Source: Mycobacteriaceae bacterium (GTDB taxonomy: Bacteria; Actinomycetota; Actinomycetes; Mycobacteriales; Mycobacteriaceae). Taken from it: a stretch of 9,573 nucleotides of DNA. The stretch lies in assembly GCA_019242135.1 (NCBI GenBank), contig JAFAWC010000691.1:1-9573 (forward strand). Direction: 5' to 3'. Shown here piece after piece: positions 1-6,111 of the stretch. The notes under the pieces were generated by a model. The model saw nothing but the letters and a program-made list of their open reading frames with translations, ran no database searches and was not told the DNA's origin. A program made the position numbers and the translations under genes. Each line of letters begins with the position of its first letter. Within the stretch, counting starts at the first letter, position 1.

Positions 1-6
1 AAGCTC

Positions 7-870
7 ATGCCAGGAGTGCAGGATCGCGTCATCGTCGTCACCGGAGCCGGCGGCGGACTGGGCCGGGAGTACGCCATGACCCTCGCGAAAGAAGGCGCGA
101 GCGTGGTGGTCAACGACCTCGGGGGCGCTCGCGACGGCACCGGTGCCGGACATTCGATGGCCGACCAGGTGGTGGCCGAAATCCAAGAAGCGGGTGGCCG
201 GGCGGTCGCAAATTATGACTCCGTCGCCGAGGCCGAGGGCGCAGAGAAGATCGTCAAGTCCGCGCTCGACGAGTTCGGCGCGATTCACGGCGTGGTGAGC
301 AACGCGGGCATCCTGCGCGACGGCACGTTCCACAAGATGCCGTTCGAGAACTGGGACGCGGTGCTCAAGGTGCACCTGTACGGCGGCTACAACGTCATCC
401 GCGCGGCGTGGCCGCACTTCCGCGAGCAGAGCTTCGGCCGTGTCGTCGTGGCGACCTCGACCAGCGGCCTGTTCGGCAACTTCGGTCAGGCGAATTACAG
501 CGCGGCCAAGCTCGGCCTGGTCGGCTTGATCAATACGCTGGCGCAGGAGGGCGCGAAGTACAACATCAAGGCCAACGCCGTGGCGCCGATCGCGGCGACC
601 CGAATGACGCAGGACATTTTGCCGCCTGAGGTGTTCGAAAAGCTGGCACCGGAGTATGTGGCGCCGGTGGTGGCGTATCTGTGCAGCGAGGAAGTGCCCG
701 ACACCGCGTCGGTGTTCATCGTCGGTGGCGGCAAGGTGCAGCGCGCGGCGCTGTTCGAAAACGACGGTGTGACATTCTCGGACGTGCCGTCCGTCGACGA
801 CGTGGCGGCCAGGTGGAGCGAGATCGACGACCTGTCGGCGGCGAAACAGGCCACGTTCTCGCTCAGCTGA
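7..870 (+). CDS. SDR-family (3R)-hydroxyacyl-CoA dehydrogenase-like protein (Rv0148 type)
   Basis: A 287-aa classical short-chain dehydrogenase/reductase of the kind found as the N-terminal domain of peroxisomal multifunctional enzyme type 2 (HSD17B4). It is expected to oxidise 3-hydroxyacyl-CoA with NAD+, or run the reverse reaction, in the cytosol. Visible motifs: cofactor-binding TGAGGGLG at residues 12-19, NDLGG at 36-40 after the second strand, NAG at 99-101, and a catalytic set of S151, Y164 and K168 (YSAAK). The GNFGQANYSAAKLGL stretch and the C-terminal GGGK and RW elements are typical of the MFE-2 subgroup. Length fits the M. tuberculosis homologue Rv0148 (about 286 aa). The ATG at 7 gives the expected MPGVQDR N-terminus; only 6 bases precede it, so its ribosome site and promoter cannot be judged. 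It is followed after 1 nt by the reductase gene, suggesting an operon. Family is secure; substrate is inferred. Confidence 0.93.
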   Translation: MPGVQDRVIVVTGAGGGLGREYAMTLAKEGASVVVNDLGGARDGTGAGHSMADQVVAEIQEAGGRAVANYDSVAEAEGAEKIVKSALDEFGAIHGVVSNAGILRDGTFHKMPFENWDAVLKVHLYGGYNVIRAAWPHFREQSFGRVVVATSTSGLFGNFGQANYSAAKLGLVGLINTLAQEGAKYNIKANAVAPIAATRMTQDILPPEVFEKLAPEYVAPVVAYLCSEEVPDTASVFIVGGGKVQRAALFENDGVTFSDVPSVDDVAARWSEIDDLSAAKQATFSLS

Positions 871-871
871 C

Positions 872-1849
872 GTGAAAGCGGTCGTCGCCGAGGAGCTTTG
901 CGGGCCTTCGGGACTGGCCTATCGGGACGTCGACGACATTCCCGACCAGGTTGACGGTGCGGTCGTCATCGACGTGCGCGCGGCGGGGGTGTGCTACCCG
1001 GACCTGCTGGTGATCCGCGGTGAGTACCAGATGAAGGCGCCGGCGCCGTTCATTCCCGGCTCGGAGGTTGCCGGCGTGGTGCGGTCGGCTCCCGAGGACT
1101 CGGGTTTGCGGCCGGGCGACCGGGTGGCCGCGGGCACCATGCACGGCGGCTACGCGGAGCGCATCGCCGTGTCACCCGACAGCGTGGTACACACGCCCGC
1201 CGGCCTGGACGACGCGCAGGCCGCCGCTCTGATGCGCAACTACTCCACGATGTATTTCGCGCTGGCACGCCGCGCCGCTCTGCGGCCAGGGGAGACCGTC
1301 CTGGTACTTGGGGCGGCGGGGGGCGTCGGTTCGGCCGCGGTGCAGGTCGCAAAGGCGCTGGGCGCCAGGGTGATCGCTGCGGTGCACCGGACCGGGGCGG
1401 TGGGGTATGTCGCGGCCCTGGGTGCCGATGTCGTGCTGCCACTCACCCAGGGCTGGCTGTCGGCGGTACGCGAGCACACCGGCGGGGTCGGGGTGGACGT
1501 CGTCGTCGACCCGATCGGAGGGGACGTGTTCGACGATGCGATCCGCGCGTTGGCGGCGGAGGGCAGGTTGCTGGTGATCGGTTTCGCGGCAGGAAAGATC
1601 CCGACGATCAAGGTGAACCGGCTGCTGCTGCGCAACGTCGGGGTGCTCGGGGTGGGGTGGGGCGAATACTTCCTGACCCACCCCGGTGCCGAGCAGTTGT
1701 TCGGTTTCGGTGTGTGCCAGCTGGTCGCTGCCGGTATGAAACCTCCTGCGCCGGTCACGTATCCGCTGTCGAAGGCAGCCGAGGCGCTGCAACTTCTCGC
1801 CGACGGCGAAGTGGTGGGCAAGCTCGTGCTGGAGCCGCATCGGTCGTGA
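872..1849 (+). CDS. NADPH:quinone oxidoreductase family, zinc-less medium-chain reductase (Rv0149 type)
   Basis: A 325-aa medium-chain dehydrogenase/reductase. It has an N-terminal GroES-like domain (about 1-115, with GVCYPDLLVIRG at 39-50 and PGSEVAGVV at 62-70) and a central Rossmann domain whose nucleotide loop is AAGGVG at 148-153 in GAAGGVGSAAVQVAK. The Cys/His zinc ligands of alcohol dehydrogenases are not seen, which points to the quinone oxidoreductase or enoyl-reductase branch: cytosolic, NADPH-dependent reduction of quinones or activated double bonds. GFAAGKIPTIKVNRLLLRN (238-256) and GKLVL near the end are also typical. The start is GTG at 872, one base after the stop of the SDR gene and giving the usual MKAVV start; there is no strong Shine-Dalgarno, so translation is probably coupled. 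Its stop overlaps the start of the next gene. The true substrate is unknown. Confidence 0.92.
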   Translation: MKAVVAEELCGPSGLAYRDVDDIPDQVDGAVVIDVRAAGVCYPDLLVIRGEYQMKAPAPFIPGSEVAGVVRSAPEDSGLRPGDRVAAGTMHGGYAERIAVSPDSVVHTPAGLDDAQAAALMRNYSTMYFALARRAALRPGETVLVLGAAGGVGSAAVQVAKALGARVIAAVHRTGAVGYVAALGADVVLPLTQGWLSAVREHTGGVGVDVVVDPIGGDVFDDAIRALAAEGRLLVIGFAAGKIPTIKVNRLLLRNVGVLGVGWGEYFLTHPGAEQLFGFGVCQLVAAGMKPPAPVTYPLSKAAEALQLLADGEVVGKLVLEPHRS

Positions 1850-2316
1850 CCGCCGCCGGCACGTTCTTGGTCGCGTTGGTGATCGCCGTCGGGCTGGTCA
1901 GCATCGTCGTGCCGCTGGTGCCGGGAACATTGTTGATATACGGCGCGATTGCGGTGTGGGCTTATTCGGTGCACACCGTGGTGTCGTGGGTGGCGCTGGG
2001 TCTGGTCACGGTGGTGGTCGGCGCGGCGACGGTGATCAAGTATCTGTGGCCGGCGCGGCGGATGCGGCTGCCGTTGTCGACGCTATTCGCCGGCGGGGCG
2101 CTGGGTGTGGTCGGGTTCTTCGTGATTCCGGTGTTCGGGTTGCTTCTCGGGTTCGTCTGTGGAGTGTATCTCGCCTCGCTGCGGGGCGGTGATTACCGGC
2201 GTGCGTGGGCGTCGACGGTGCAGGCGGTCAAGGGAGTGGCGCTGTCGGTCGGCATCGAGATGGTGGGTGGGCTTGCGGCGACGGTGATCTGGGTGGTTGC
2301 GGTGCTGGTTTCGTGA
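1846..2316 (+). CDS. DUF456-family integral membrane protein
   Basis: A 156-aa very hydrophobic protein starting at GTG 1846, whose GTGA overlaps the TGA of the upstream reductase by 4 nt. The frame stays open further upstream, but that part only reads through the reductase gene in another frame. Apparent membrane segments lie near residues 6-24, 27-41, 45-64, 78-109 (probably a helical hairpin) and 130-155. The early PLVPGTLLIYG and the glycine-rich PVFGLLLGFVCGVYLASLRGG (about 95-115), together with the length, match the DUF456 family as I know it. The function of that family is unknown. In M. tuberculosis I recall Rv0150c and the PE1/PE2 genes at this place, so this gene is a difference from that species. 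Co-transcription with the two upstream genes is likely from the spacing. Membrane location is clear; the family name is a motif-level judgement. Confidence 0.83.
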   Translation: MTAAGTFLVALVIAVGLVSIVVPLVPGTLLIYGAIAVWAYSVHTVVSWVALGLVTVVVGAATVIKYLWPARRMRLPLSTLFAGGALGVVGFFVIPVFGLLLGFVCGVYLASLRGGDYRRAWASTVQAVKGVALSVGIEMVGGLAATVIWVVAVLVS

Positions 2317-2448
2317 GGGTGCGTTGGTGTTGAGTGTGCGCTGGCTGCGTTCAGTGTGAATGTAGCGCGGCGAAATCGCCGAAACCCCCCAGCCAGTTCA
2401 CAATCAACGCGGTGGATGCACACTCGGGTCAGCTGGTACACACTCGAT
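2317..2448. repeat. Convergent intergenic region with nested inverted and direct repeats
   Basis: This 132-bp gap lies between the 3' ends of the DUF456 gene (+) and the phosphatase gene (-). Nested inverted pairs are visible: GAGTGTGC 2332-2339 with GCACACTC 2418-2425, CTGGCT 2341-2346 with AGCCAG 2391-2396, and CGGCGA 2368-2373 with TCGCCG 2376-2381. A separate pair, TGTGAA 2355-2360 with TTCACA 2397-2402, would interlace with the second. CACACTCG occurs directly repeated at 2419-2426 and 2439-2446, 20 bp apart, with its inverted core at 2332-2338. No T-run follows any stem, so a classical intrinsic terminator is not present, although a T-less bidirectional terminator of the mycobacterial kind is possible. 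No credible gene is seen here. Confidence 0.5.
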
Positions 2449-3243
2449 TCACATGAGTGCGGCGCGCAGCGCTGCGACCTCGGGCGGCGAGACGCCCGCC
2501 GCATCCAGAAATGCCTCCAGCGACCCGTACGTGTCGTCGATGCTGTTGCGGGCCGCGACCAGGTACTCCTCACGTACGCCGAGCACCTCGTCGGTCAGTC
2601 GGGCTTCGGCGAACATAACTGCCTCGGGTGTCGCTTCTGTGCCGGTGCGCTCGTCCACGATTTCGAGGATGCGGTCGCGCAGCTCGGGGACGGAATCGTT
2701 GCTGCGCAGATAGTCGGCCAGGATGGCGGCGCGGTCAACGCCCATCGTCTCGAGCACGACCGCCACGGCGAAGCCCGTGCGATCCTTGCCCGCGAAGCAA
2801 TGAGTGATCACGGGGCGTCCGCTGCCGAGTAGCGAAATGACCTGGCGTACTGCGTTTCGTGCCCCGGCGAGCGTCGCGAAGCGCCGGTACTCCTCGGTCA
2901 TGTACCGGGCCGCCGCGTCGGCCACGGGTTCGTCGGTCGGCTCTTCGGTCAGCATCCGGGTGAACGACTGCTCGTGGGGTGCCTCGCCGTCGGAATCCTC
3001 GGCCAGGTCCGGGAACGGCAGCAGGTGGATCGCGACGTCATCGGGGACCTGGCCGCGTCCGCGGCGTTCGACCTCGCGCGGCGAGCGCAGATCGGCGACG
3101 TCGGTGATACCCAGCCGGCGAATTTCCGCGCGCCCGCCGGGCTGCAGTGTGCTCAGCTCGCTGGACCGGAAGAACCGACCCGGACGCAAACCCGTAGCGT
3201 CGGCCACATCGCGAAAGTTCCACGCACCATCGAGCTTTGGCAT
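2449..3243 (-). CDS. ptpB: PtpB-type tyrosine/lipid phosphatase (Rv0153c homologue)
   Basis: A 264-aa phosphatase of the tyrosine/serine phosphatase family (Y_phosphatase3 type). The P-loop HCFAGKDRT is at residues 148-156, with nucleophile C149, the PtpB-specific K153 and D154, and phosphate-binding R155. The lysine and aspartate in the loop are the signature linked to activity on phosphoinositides as well as phosphotyrosine in M. tuberculosis PtpB (C160, K164, D165 there). Other family blocks are GAWNFRDVAD (6-15), RSSEL (26-30), LGITDVADLRS (44-54), YLRSNDS (178-184) and a C-terminal region ending near YGSLEAFLDAAG (239-250). It is slightly shorter than the 276-aa homologue, through a shorter acidic loop around 80-110. 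There is no obvious signal peptide; the M. tuberculosis protein is exported without one. The ATG lies 2 nt after the fadE2 stop, implying one transcript with it. Confidence 0.93.
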   Translation of the reverse strand: MPKLDGAWNFRDVADATGLRPGRFFRSSELSTLQPGGRAEIRRLGITDVADLRSPREVERRGRGQVPDDVAIHLLPFPDLAEDSDGEAPHEQSFTRMLTEEPTDEPVADAAARYMTEEYRRFATLAGARNAVRQVISLLGSGRPVITHCFAGKDRTGFAVAVVLETMGVDRAAILADYLRSNDSVPELRDRILEIVDERTGTEATPEAVMFAEARLTDEVLGVREEYLVAARNSIDDTYGSLEAFLDAAGVSPPEVAALRAALM

Positions 3244-3245
3244 CG

Positions 3246-4469
3246 TCAGGTGACCGCCGCGGCGAACGCGCCCTTTTCCCGGCCGATTTCGGCACGGGCA
3301 ATCGTGCGCATGTGCACCTCGTCGGGGCCATCGAAGATCCGCATGGCCCGGTGTGTTGAGTACAGCCTTGCCAGCGGGGTGTCATCGCTGACGCCCGCGG
3401 CGCCGTGCACCTGGATGGCTCGGTCGATGACGTCGCACGCCACCTTGGGGGCCACCGCTTTGATCTGTGACACGAGGAGGTGGGCTGCCTTGTTCCCGTG
3501 CTGGTCGATGGTCCACGCCGCCTTTTGGCACAGCAGGCGGGCCTGGTCGATTTCATTGCGGGACTTAGCGATCGACTCCCGCACCACACCCTGATCGGCG
3601 AGTGGCCGGTTGAACGCGACCCGGGTGCGGGCCCGGTGGACCATCAGGGCCAGCGCACGCTCGGCGGCGCCGAGCGCCCGCATGCAGTGGTGAATCCGGC
3701 CGGGACCGAGGCGCGCCTGGGCGATAGCAAAGCCCGAACCCTCTTCGCCCAGCAGATTAGCCACCGGCACGCGCACGTCCTCGTAGACGATCTCGCAGTG
3801 ACCGTGCTGGTCCTGCCAGCCGAACACCGGGGTCGAGCGCACGATCGTCACCCCGGGCGTGTCGATCGGCACCAACACCATCGACTGCTGCTGGTGGCTG
3901 GCGGCCTCCGGATTGGTGCGGCCCATCACGATCAGGATCTTGCACCGCGGGTCGGCCGCACCCGATGTCCACCACTTGCGCCCGTTGATGACGTAATCGT
4001 CGCCGTCGCGGACGATCGAGGTCTCGATGTTGCGGGCATCGCTGGACGCTACGGCCGGCTCGGTCATCGAGAACCCGCTGCGAATCTCGCCATTCAGCAG
4101 CGGCTCAAGCCACTGCTTGCGCTGTTGCTCGGTGGCGAACAGGTGCAGCGTCTCCATGTTGCCGGTGTCGGGGGCCGCGCAGTTGGTGACTTCCGGGGCG
4201 ATCTCCATGCTCCAGCCAGTCAATTCGGCCAGCGGCGCGTAGTCGGTGTTCGTCAGGCCGGACACCGAGGGCAGAAACATGTTCCACAGCCCACGTTCGC
4301 GGGCCAAATTCTTCAGTTCCTCGATGATCGGCGGCACCGTGTGGTCGTCGAGGCCCTTCTCGAGGCGATAGCTCTCGTAGTCGGCCTCGGCCGGAAAGAC
4401 GAATTCGGTCATGAACGCCGACAGCCGCTTGTGGTAATCCTGTGCCTTTGCCGACATCGCGAAGTCCAT
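3246..4469 (-). CDS. fadE2: Acyl-CoA dehydrogenase FadE2, ACAD10/ACAD11-like
   Basis: A 407-aa flavin acyl-CoA dehydrogenase, expected to desaturate an acyl-CoA at C2-C3 with FAD and pass electrons to an electron-transfer flavoprotein. Motifs, numbered from the ATG at 4469: APDTGNME (99-106), FSMTEPAVASSD (133-144), INGRKWWTSGA, RLGPGRIHHCMR (253-264), AIQVHGAAGVS (351-361) and DGPDEVH (380-386). This set is that of the ACAD10/ACAD11 branch, where DGPDEVH replaces the EGT box; D380 stands at the position of the usual catalytic glutamate. The start is ATG 4469 because AAGGTGG lies 5 nt before it. A GTG at 4478, three codons earlier in frame, is the alternative. The protein is close to the recalled 403 aa of M. 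tuberculosis FadE2. It is transcribed divergently from the first response regulator and is coupled to ptpB downstream. Human ACAD11 acts on 4-hydroxyacyl-CoA with a kinase domain that is absent here, so the substrate is open. Confidence 0.93.
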   Translation of the reverse strand: MDFAMSAKAQDYHKRLSAFMTEFVFPAEADYESYRLEKGLDDHTVPPIIEELKNLARERGLWNMFLPSVSGLTNTDYAPLAELTGWSMEIAPEVTNCAAPDTGNMETLHLFATEQQRKQWLEPLLNGEIRSGFSMTEPAVASSDARNIETSIVRDGDDYVINGRKWWTSGAADPRCKILIVMGRTNPEAASHQQQSMVLVPIDTPGVTIVRSTPVFGWQDQHGHCEIVYEDVRVPVANLLGEEGSGFAIAQARLGPGRIHHCMRALGAAERALALMVHRARTRVAFNRPLADQGVVRESIAKSRNEIDQARLLCQKAAWTIDQHGNKAAHLLVSQIKAVAPKVACDVIDRAIQVHGAAGVSDDTPLARLYSTHRAMRIFDGPDEVHMRTIARAEIGREKGAFAAAVT

Positions 4470-4607
4470 GACCGCCACCTTACTTCTCTGTGCGTTGGCG
4501 CCGTTTCTGCGAGTCGTCTACATATCTGGTCGATGTCGGGCGTTTTGACGACGGCGTCAGCGACTGGATGCAACACTTGTAATCGTTATGCGATACACCG
4601 CCCGCGG
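4470..4607. promoter_or_regulatory. Divergent intergenic region between fadE2 and the first response regulator
   Basis: These 138 bp must hold the promoters for fadE2-ptpB (leftward) and the first regulator (rightward). The clearest element is an interrupted inverted repeat, TGACG-ACGG-CGTCA at 4546-4559, a possible operator. TTGACG at 4545-4550 looks like a -35 box on the + strand, but no matching -10 box follows at 16-19 bp, so no promoter is called. On the - strand the AAGGTGG ribosome site of fadE2 is just inside the region. Assignment as a regulatory region rests mainly on gene orientation. Confidence 0.4.
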
Positions 4608-5246
4608 GTGAACGAGAAAGTGCGCGTGGTGGTCGGTGACGATCACCCGCTATACCGAGACGGCGTCGTTCGAGCGCTCACGTCGAGCGGCGCCGTCGAC
4701 GTCGTGGCCGAAGCGGCCGACGGCGCGATGGCCTTGGAGCTGATCAAGGCTCATCAACCGGACGTCGCGGTGCTGGATTTCAGGATGCCGATCCTTGACG
4801 GAGTGCAGGTCGCGGCGGCGGTCCGAGAGGACAATCTGGCGACGCGGGTGTTGCTGGTGTCCGCATACGACGAGGGACCGGTCATCTACCGGGCGCTGCA
4901 GGAAGGCGCGGCGGGGTTCCTGGCGAAGGAAACCAGCCGATCCGAAATGGTCAAAGGGGTGCTCGACTGCGCGAAGGGGCTGGAGGTGCTGACGCCGGGC
5001 CTCGCTAACGGCTTGGTGCGAGAAATCCGACGGCGCAGCGACTCAACGCACACGCTGCTGACCACGCGCGAGCGCGAGGTGCTCAATCTGATTGCACGTG
5101 GACGGAGCATCGCCGAGATCGCTGAAGACCTATTCGTGGCGCGGTCGACGGTGAAGACCCACATTCAACGGTTGTACGAAAAGCTCGACGTCAACGATCG
5201 TGGCGCCGCGGTCGCGGAAGCGATGCGGCGCGGACTGCTGAAATAG
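4608..5246 (+). CDS. NarL/LuxR-family response regulator, first of a tandem pair
   Basis: A 212-aa two-component response regulator that should bind DNA when phosphorylated. The receiver domain (about 4-120) has the acidic pair D11 D12, phosphoacceptor D57 in VLDFRMP, S85 in the switch position and K107 in the FLAKE motif, so all residues for phosphorylation are present. A linker follows, then a GerE/LuxR helix-turn-helix at about 151-195 (TTREREVLNLIARG, then STVKTHIQRLYEKL). The start is GTG 4608, which gives MNEKVRVVVGDDHP and aligns exactly with the start of the second regulator. An in-frame ATG at 4533 would add 25 residues not matched in the paralogue. No good Shine-Dalgarno is seen, so the start is moderately secure. 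No histidine kinase lies in the window. It is divergent from fadE2; the signal and target genes are unknown. Confidence 0.93.
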   Translation: MNEKVRVVVGDDHPLYRDGVVRALTSSGAVDVVAEAADGAMALELIKAHQPDVAVLDFRMPILDGVQVAAAVREDNLATRVLLVSAYDEGPVIYRALQEGAAGFLAKETSRSEMVKGVLDCAKGLEVLTPGLANGLVREIRRRSDSTHTLLTTREREVLNLIARGRSIAEIAEDLFVARSTVKTHIQRLYEKLDVNDRGAAVAEAMRRGLLK

Positions 5247-5381
5247 CCGGTGGTTCGTGAATCCTGCGGTGTGCCACCCGGTCACGACCGCTGCCTCGAT
5301 GCAGCGGCTGCCGTCTGCTGAGCAGGTGACCATCGCGGCGGGTCTGTGGGAAGCTTCCTTGATGCTCGCGTGGACGCGTCC
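5247..5381 (+). promoter_or_regulatory. Spacer between the two response regulators with hairpins and a 10-bp palindrome
   Basis: The 135-bp spacer contains a 7-bp stem, CCGCTGC 5288-5294 with GCAGCGG 5301-5307, around a 6-nt loop. Beside it is CTGCT-G-AGCAG at 5315-5325. Both are enclosed by GGTCAC 5280-5285 and GTGACC 5326-5331, which would allow a three-way junction. Further on is the perfect palindrome GGAAGCTTCC at 5349-5358, 23 bp before the ATG of the second regulator. No T-run follows the hairpins, so termination is not established. An attenuator, an operator or a promoter for the second regulator are all possible. Confidence 0.4.
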
Positions 5382-6020
5382 ATGACCCCGAAGGTGCGGG
5401 TGGTGGTGGGAGACGACCATCCCATGTTTCGTGAGGGCGTCGTACGCGCGCTCGTCATGAGCGGTGAGATTGACGTGGTGGGCGAAGCCGACGACGGTGC
5501 GAGCTCATTGGAGCTCATCAAGGAGCACCAGCCGGACGTCGCGCTGCTGGACTACCGCATGCCCGAGATGGACGGCGCGCAGGTGGCGGCCGCAGTGCGG
5601 CGCGACGCGCTCGCCACCCGGGTTCTGCTCCTGTCCGCGCACAACGAATCCGCGATCGTCTACCACGCGCTCGCCGAAGGAGTGGCCGGGTTCTTGCCGA
5701 AGGAATCCTCGCGCAGCGAGATCGTCAGCGCGGTCCTCAACTGTGCGAGGGGCCGCGACGTGCTCTCGCCCGCGGTGGCCGAAGGCCTGGCGGCCGAAAT
5801 CCGCCGCCGTGCCGAACCCGACGCACCGGTTCTGAGCCCACGCGAACGCGAAGTGCTCGACCTGATCGCAGAGGGTCTGAGCGTTCCGGCGATCGCCGCG
5901 CGACTGTATCTGGCGCCGTCGACGGTGAAGACCCATGTGCAACGGCTCTACGAGAAGCTCGGCGTCAGCGACCGCGCCGCCGCGGTTGCCGAGGCGATGC
6001 GGCGCCGCTTGCTGGAATAG
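5382..6020 (+). CDS. NarL/LuxR-family response regulator, second of a tandem pair
   Basis: A 212-aa paralogue of the preceding regulator with the same layout: acidic pair D11 D12, phosphoacceptor D57 in LLDYRMP, S85, K107 in FLPKE, and a GerE/LuxR helix-turn-helix from about 151 (SPREREVLDLIAEG) through STVKTHVQRLYEKL to about 193. My residue-by-residue count gives about 140 of 212 identities (66%) with no gaps. Identity is highest in the receiver active site and the recognition helix (STVKTH and QRLYEKL are shared) and lowest in the linker at 141-150. The start is ATG 5382, chosen because it aligns with the paralogue's start; a GTG at 5346 would add 12 residues. Near-identical recognition helices suggest overlapping DNA targets, while receiver surfaces differ around 86-96, which may mean different kinase partners. 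That interpretation is inference. Confidence 0.94.
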   Translation: MTPKVRVVVGDDHPMFREGVVRALVMSGEIDVVGEADDGASSLELIKEHQPDVALLDYRMPEMDGAQVAAAVRRDALATRVLLLSAHNESAIVYHALAEGVAGFLPKESSRSEIVSAVLNCARGRDVLSPAVAEGLAAEIRRRAEPDAPVLSPREREVLDLIAEGLSVPAIAARLYLAPSTVKTHVQRLYEKLGVSDRAAAVAEAMRRRLLE

Positions 6021-6111
6021 CGTAGGGGGCTTGGCGACGCCGAAATCTGCGTGAGGATCGTGGATCGGGCGGCGGGACGACCATGGTGCAGAATTCGCCG
6101 CAACCGACTGG
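6021..6111. terminator. Possible bidirectional terminator in a convergent gap
   Basis: This 91-bp gap separates the ends of the second regulator (+) and the second acyl-CoA dehydrogenase (-). GCGGCG 6069-6074 pairs with CGCCGC 6096-6101, enclosing the palindrome ACCATGGT at 6080-6087. A shorter GGC-GAC-GCC stem occurs just after the regulator stop. No T-tract is present, so the call rests on convergent orientation and on stems alone. Confidence 0.25.

Noticed and set aside
1657..1845. Upstream extension of the DUF456 frame.
   Set aside because: Overlaps the C-terminal third of the reductase and contains no membrane segment; the GTGA overlap gives the family-length protein.
2356..2832. A 158-codon + strand frame starting in the repeat-rich gap.
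   Set aside because: Almost entirely antisense to ptpB and without recognisable motifs.
4545..4590. A sigma-A type promoter for the first regulator using TTGACG.
   Set aside because: No TANNNT-like -10 box lies at 16-19 bp; only the inverted repeat is kept as an observation.
3480..4607. Long open + strand frame running into the first regulator (a 588-codon frame ending at 5246).
   Set aside because: Its first two thirds are antisense to fadE2, and the translation is Arg/His/Gly-rich with no family motif. The paralogue alignment fixes the regulator start at 4608.
4533..4607. Longer first regulator from ATG 4533.
   Set aside because: Adds 25 residues with no counterpart in the paralogue or in response regulators generally.
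5346..5381. Longer second regulator from GTG 5346.
   Set aside because: Adds 12 residues ahead of the receiver and removes the exact 212-aa match with the first regulator.
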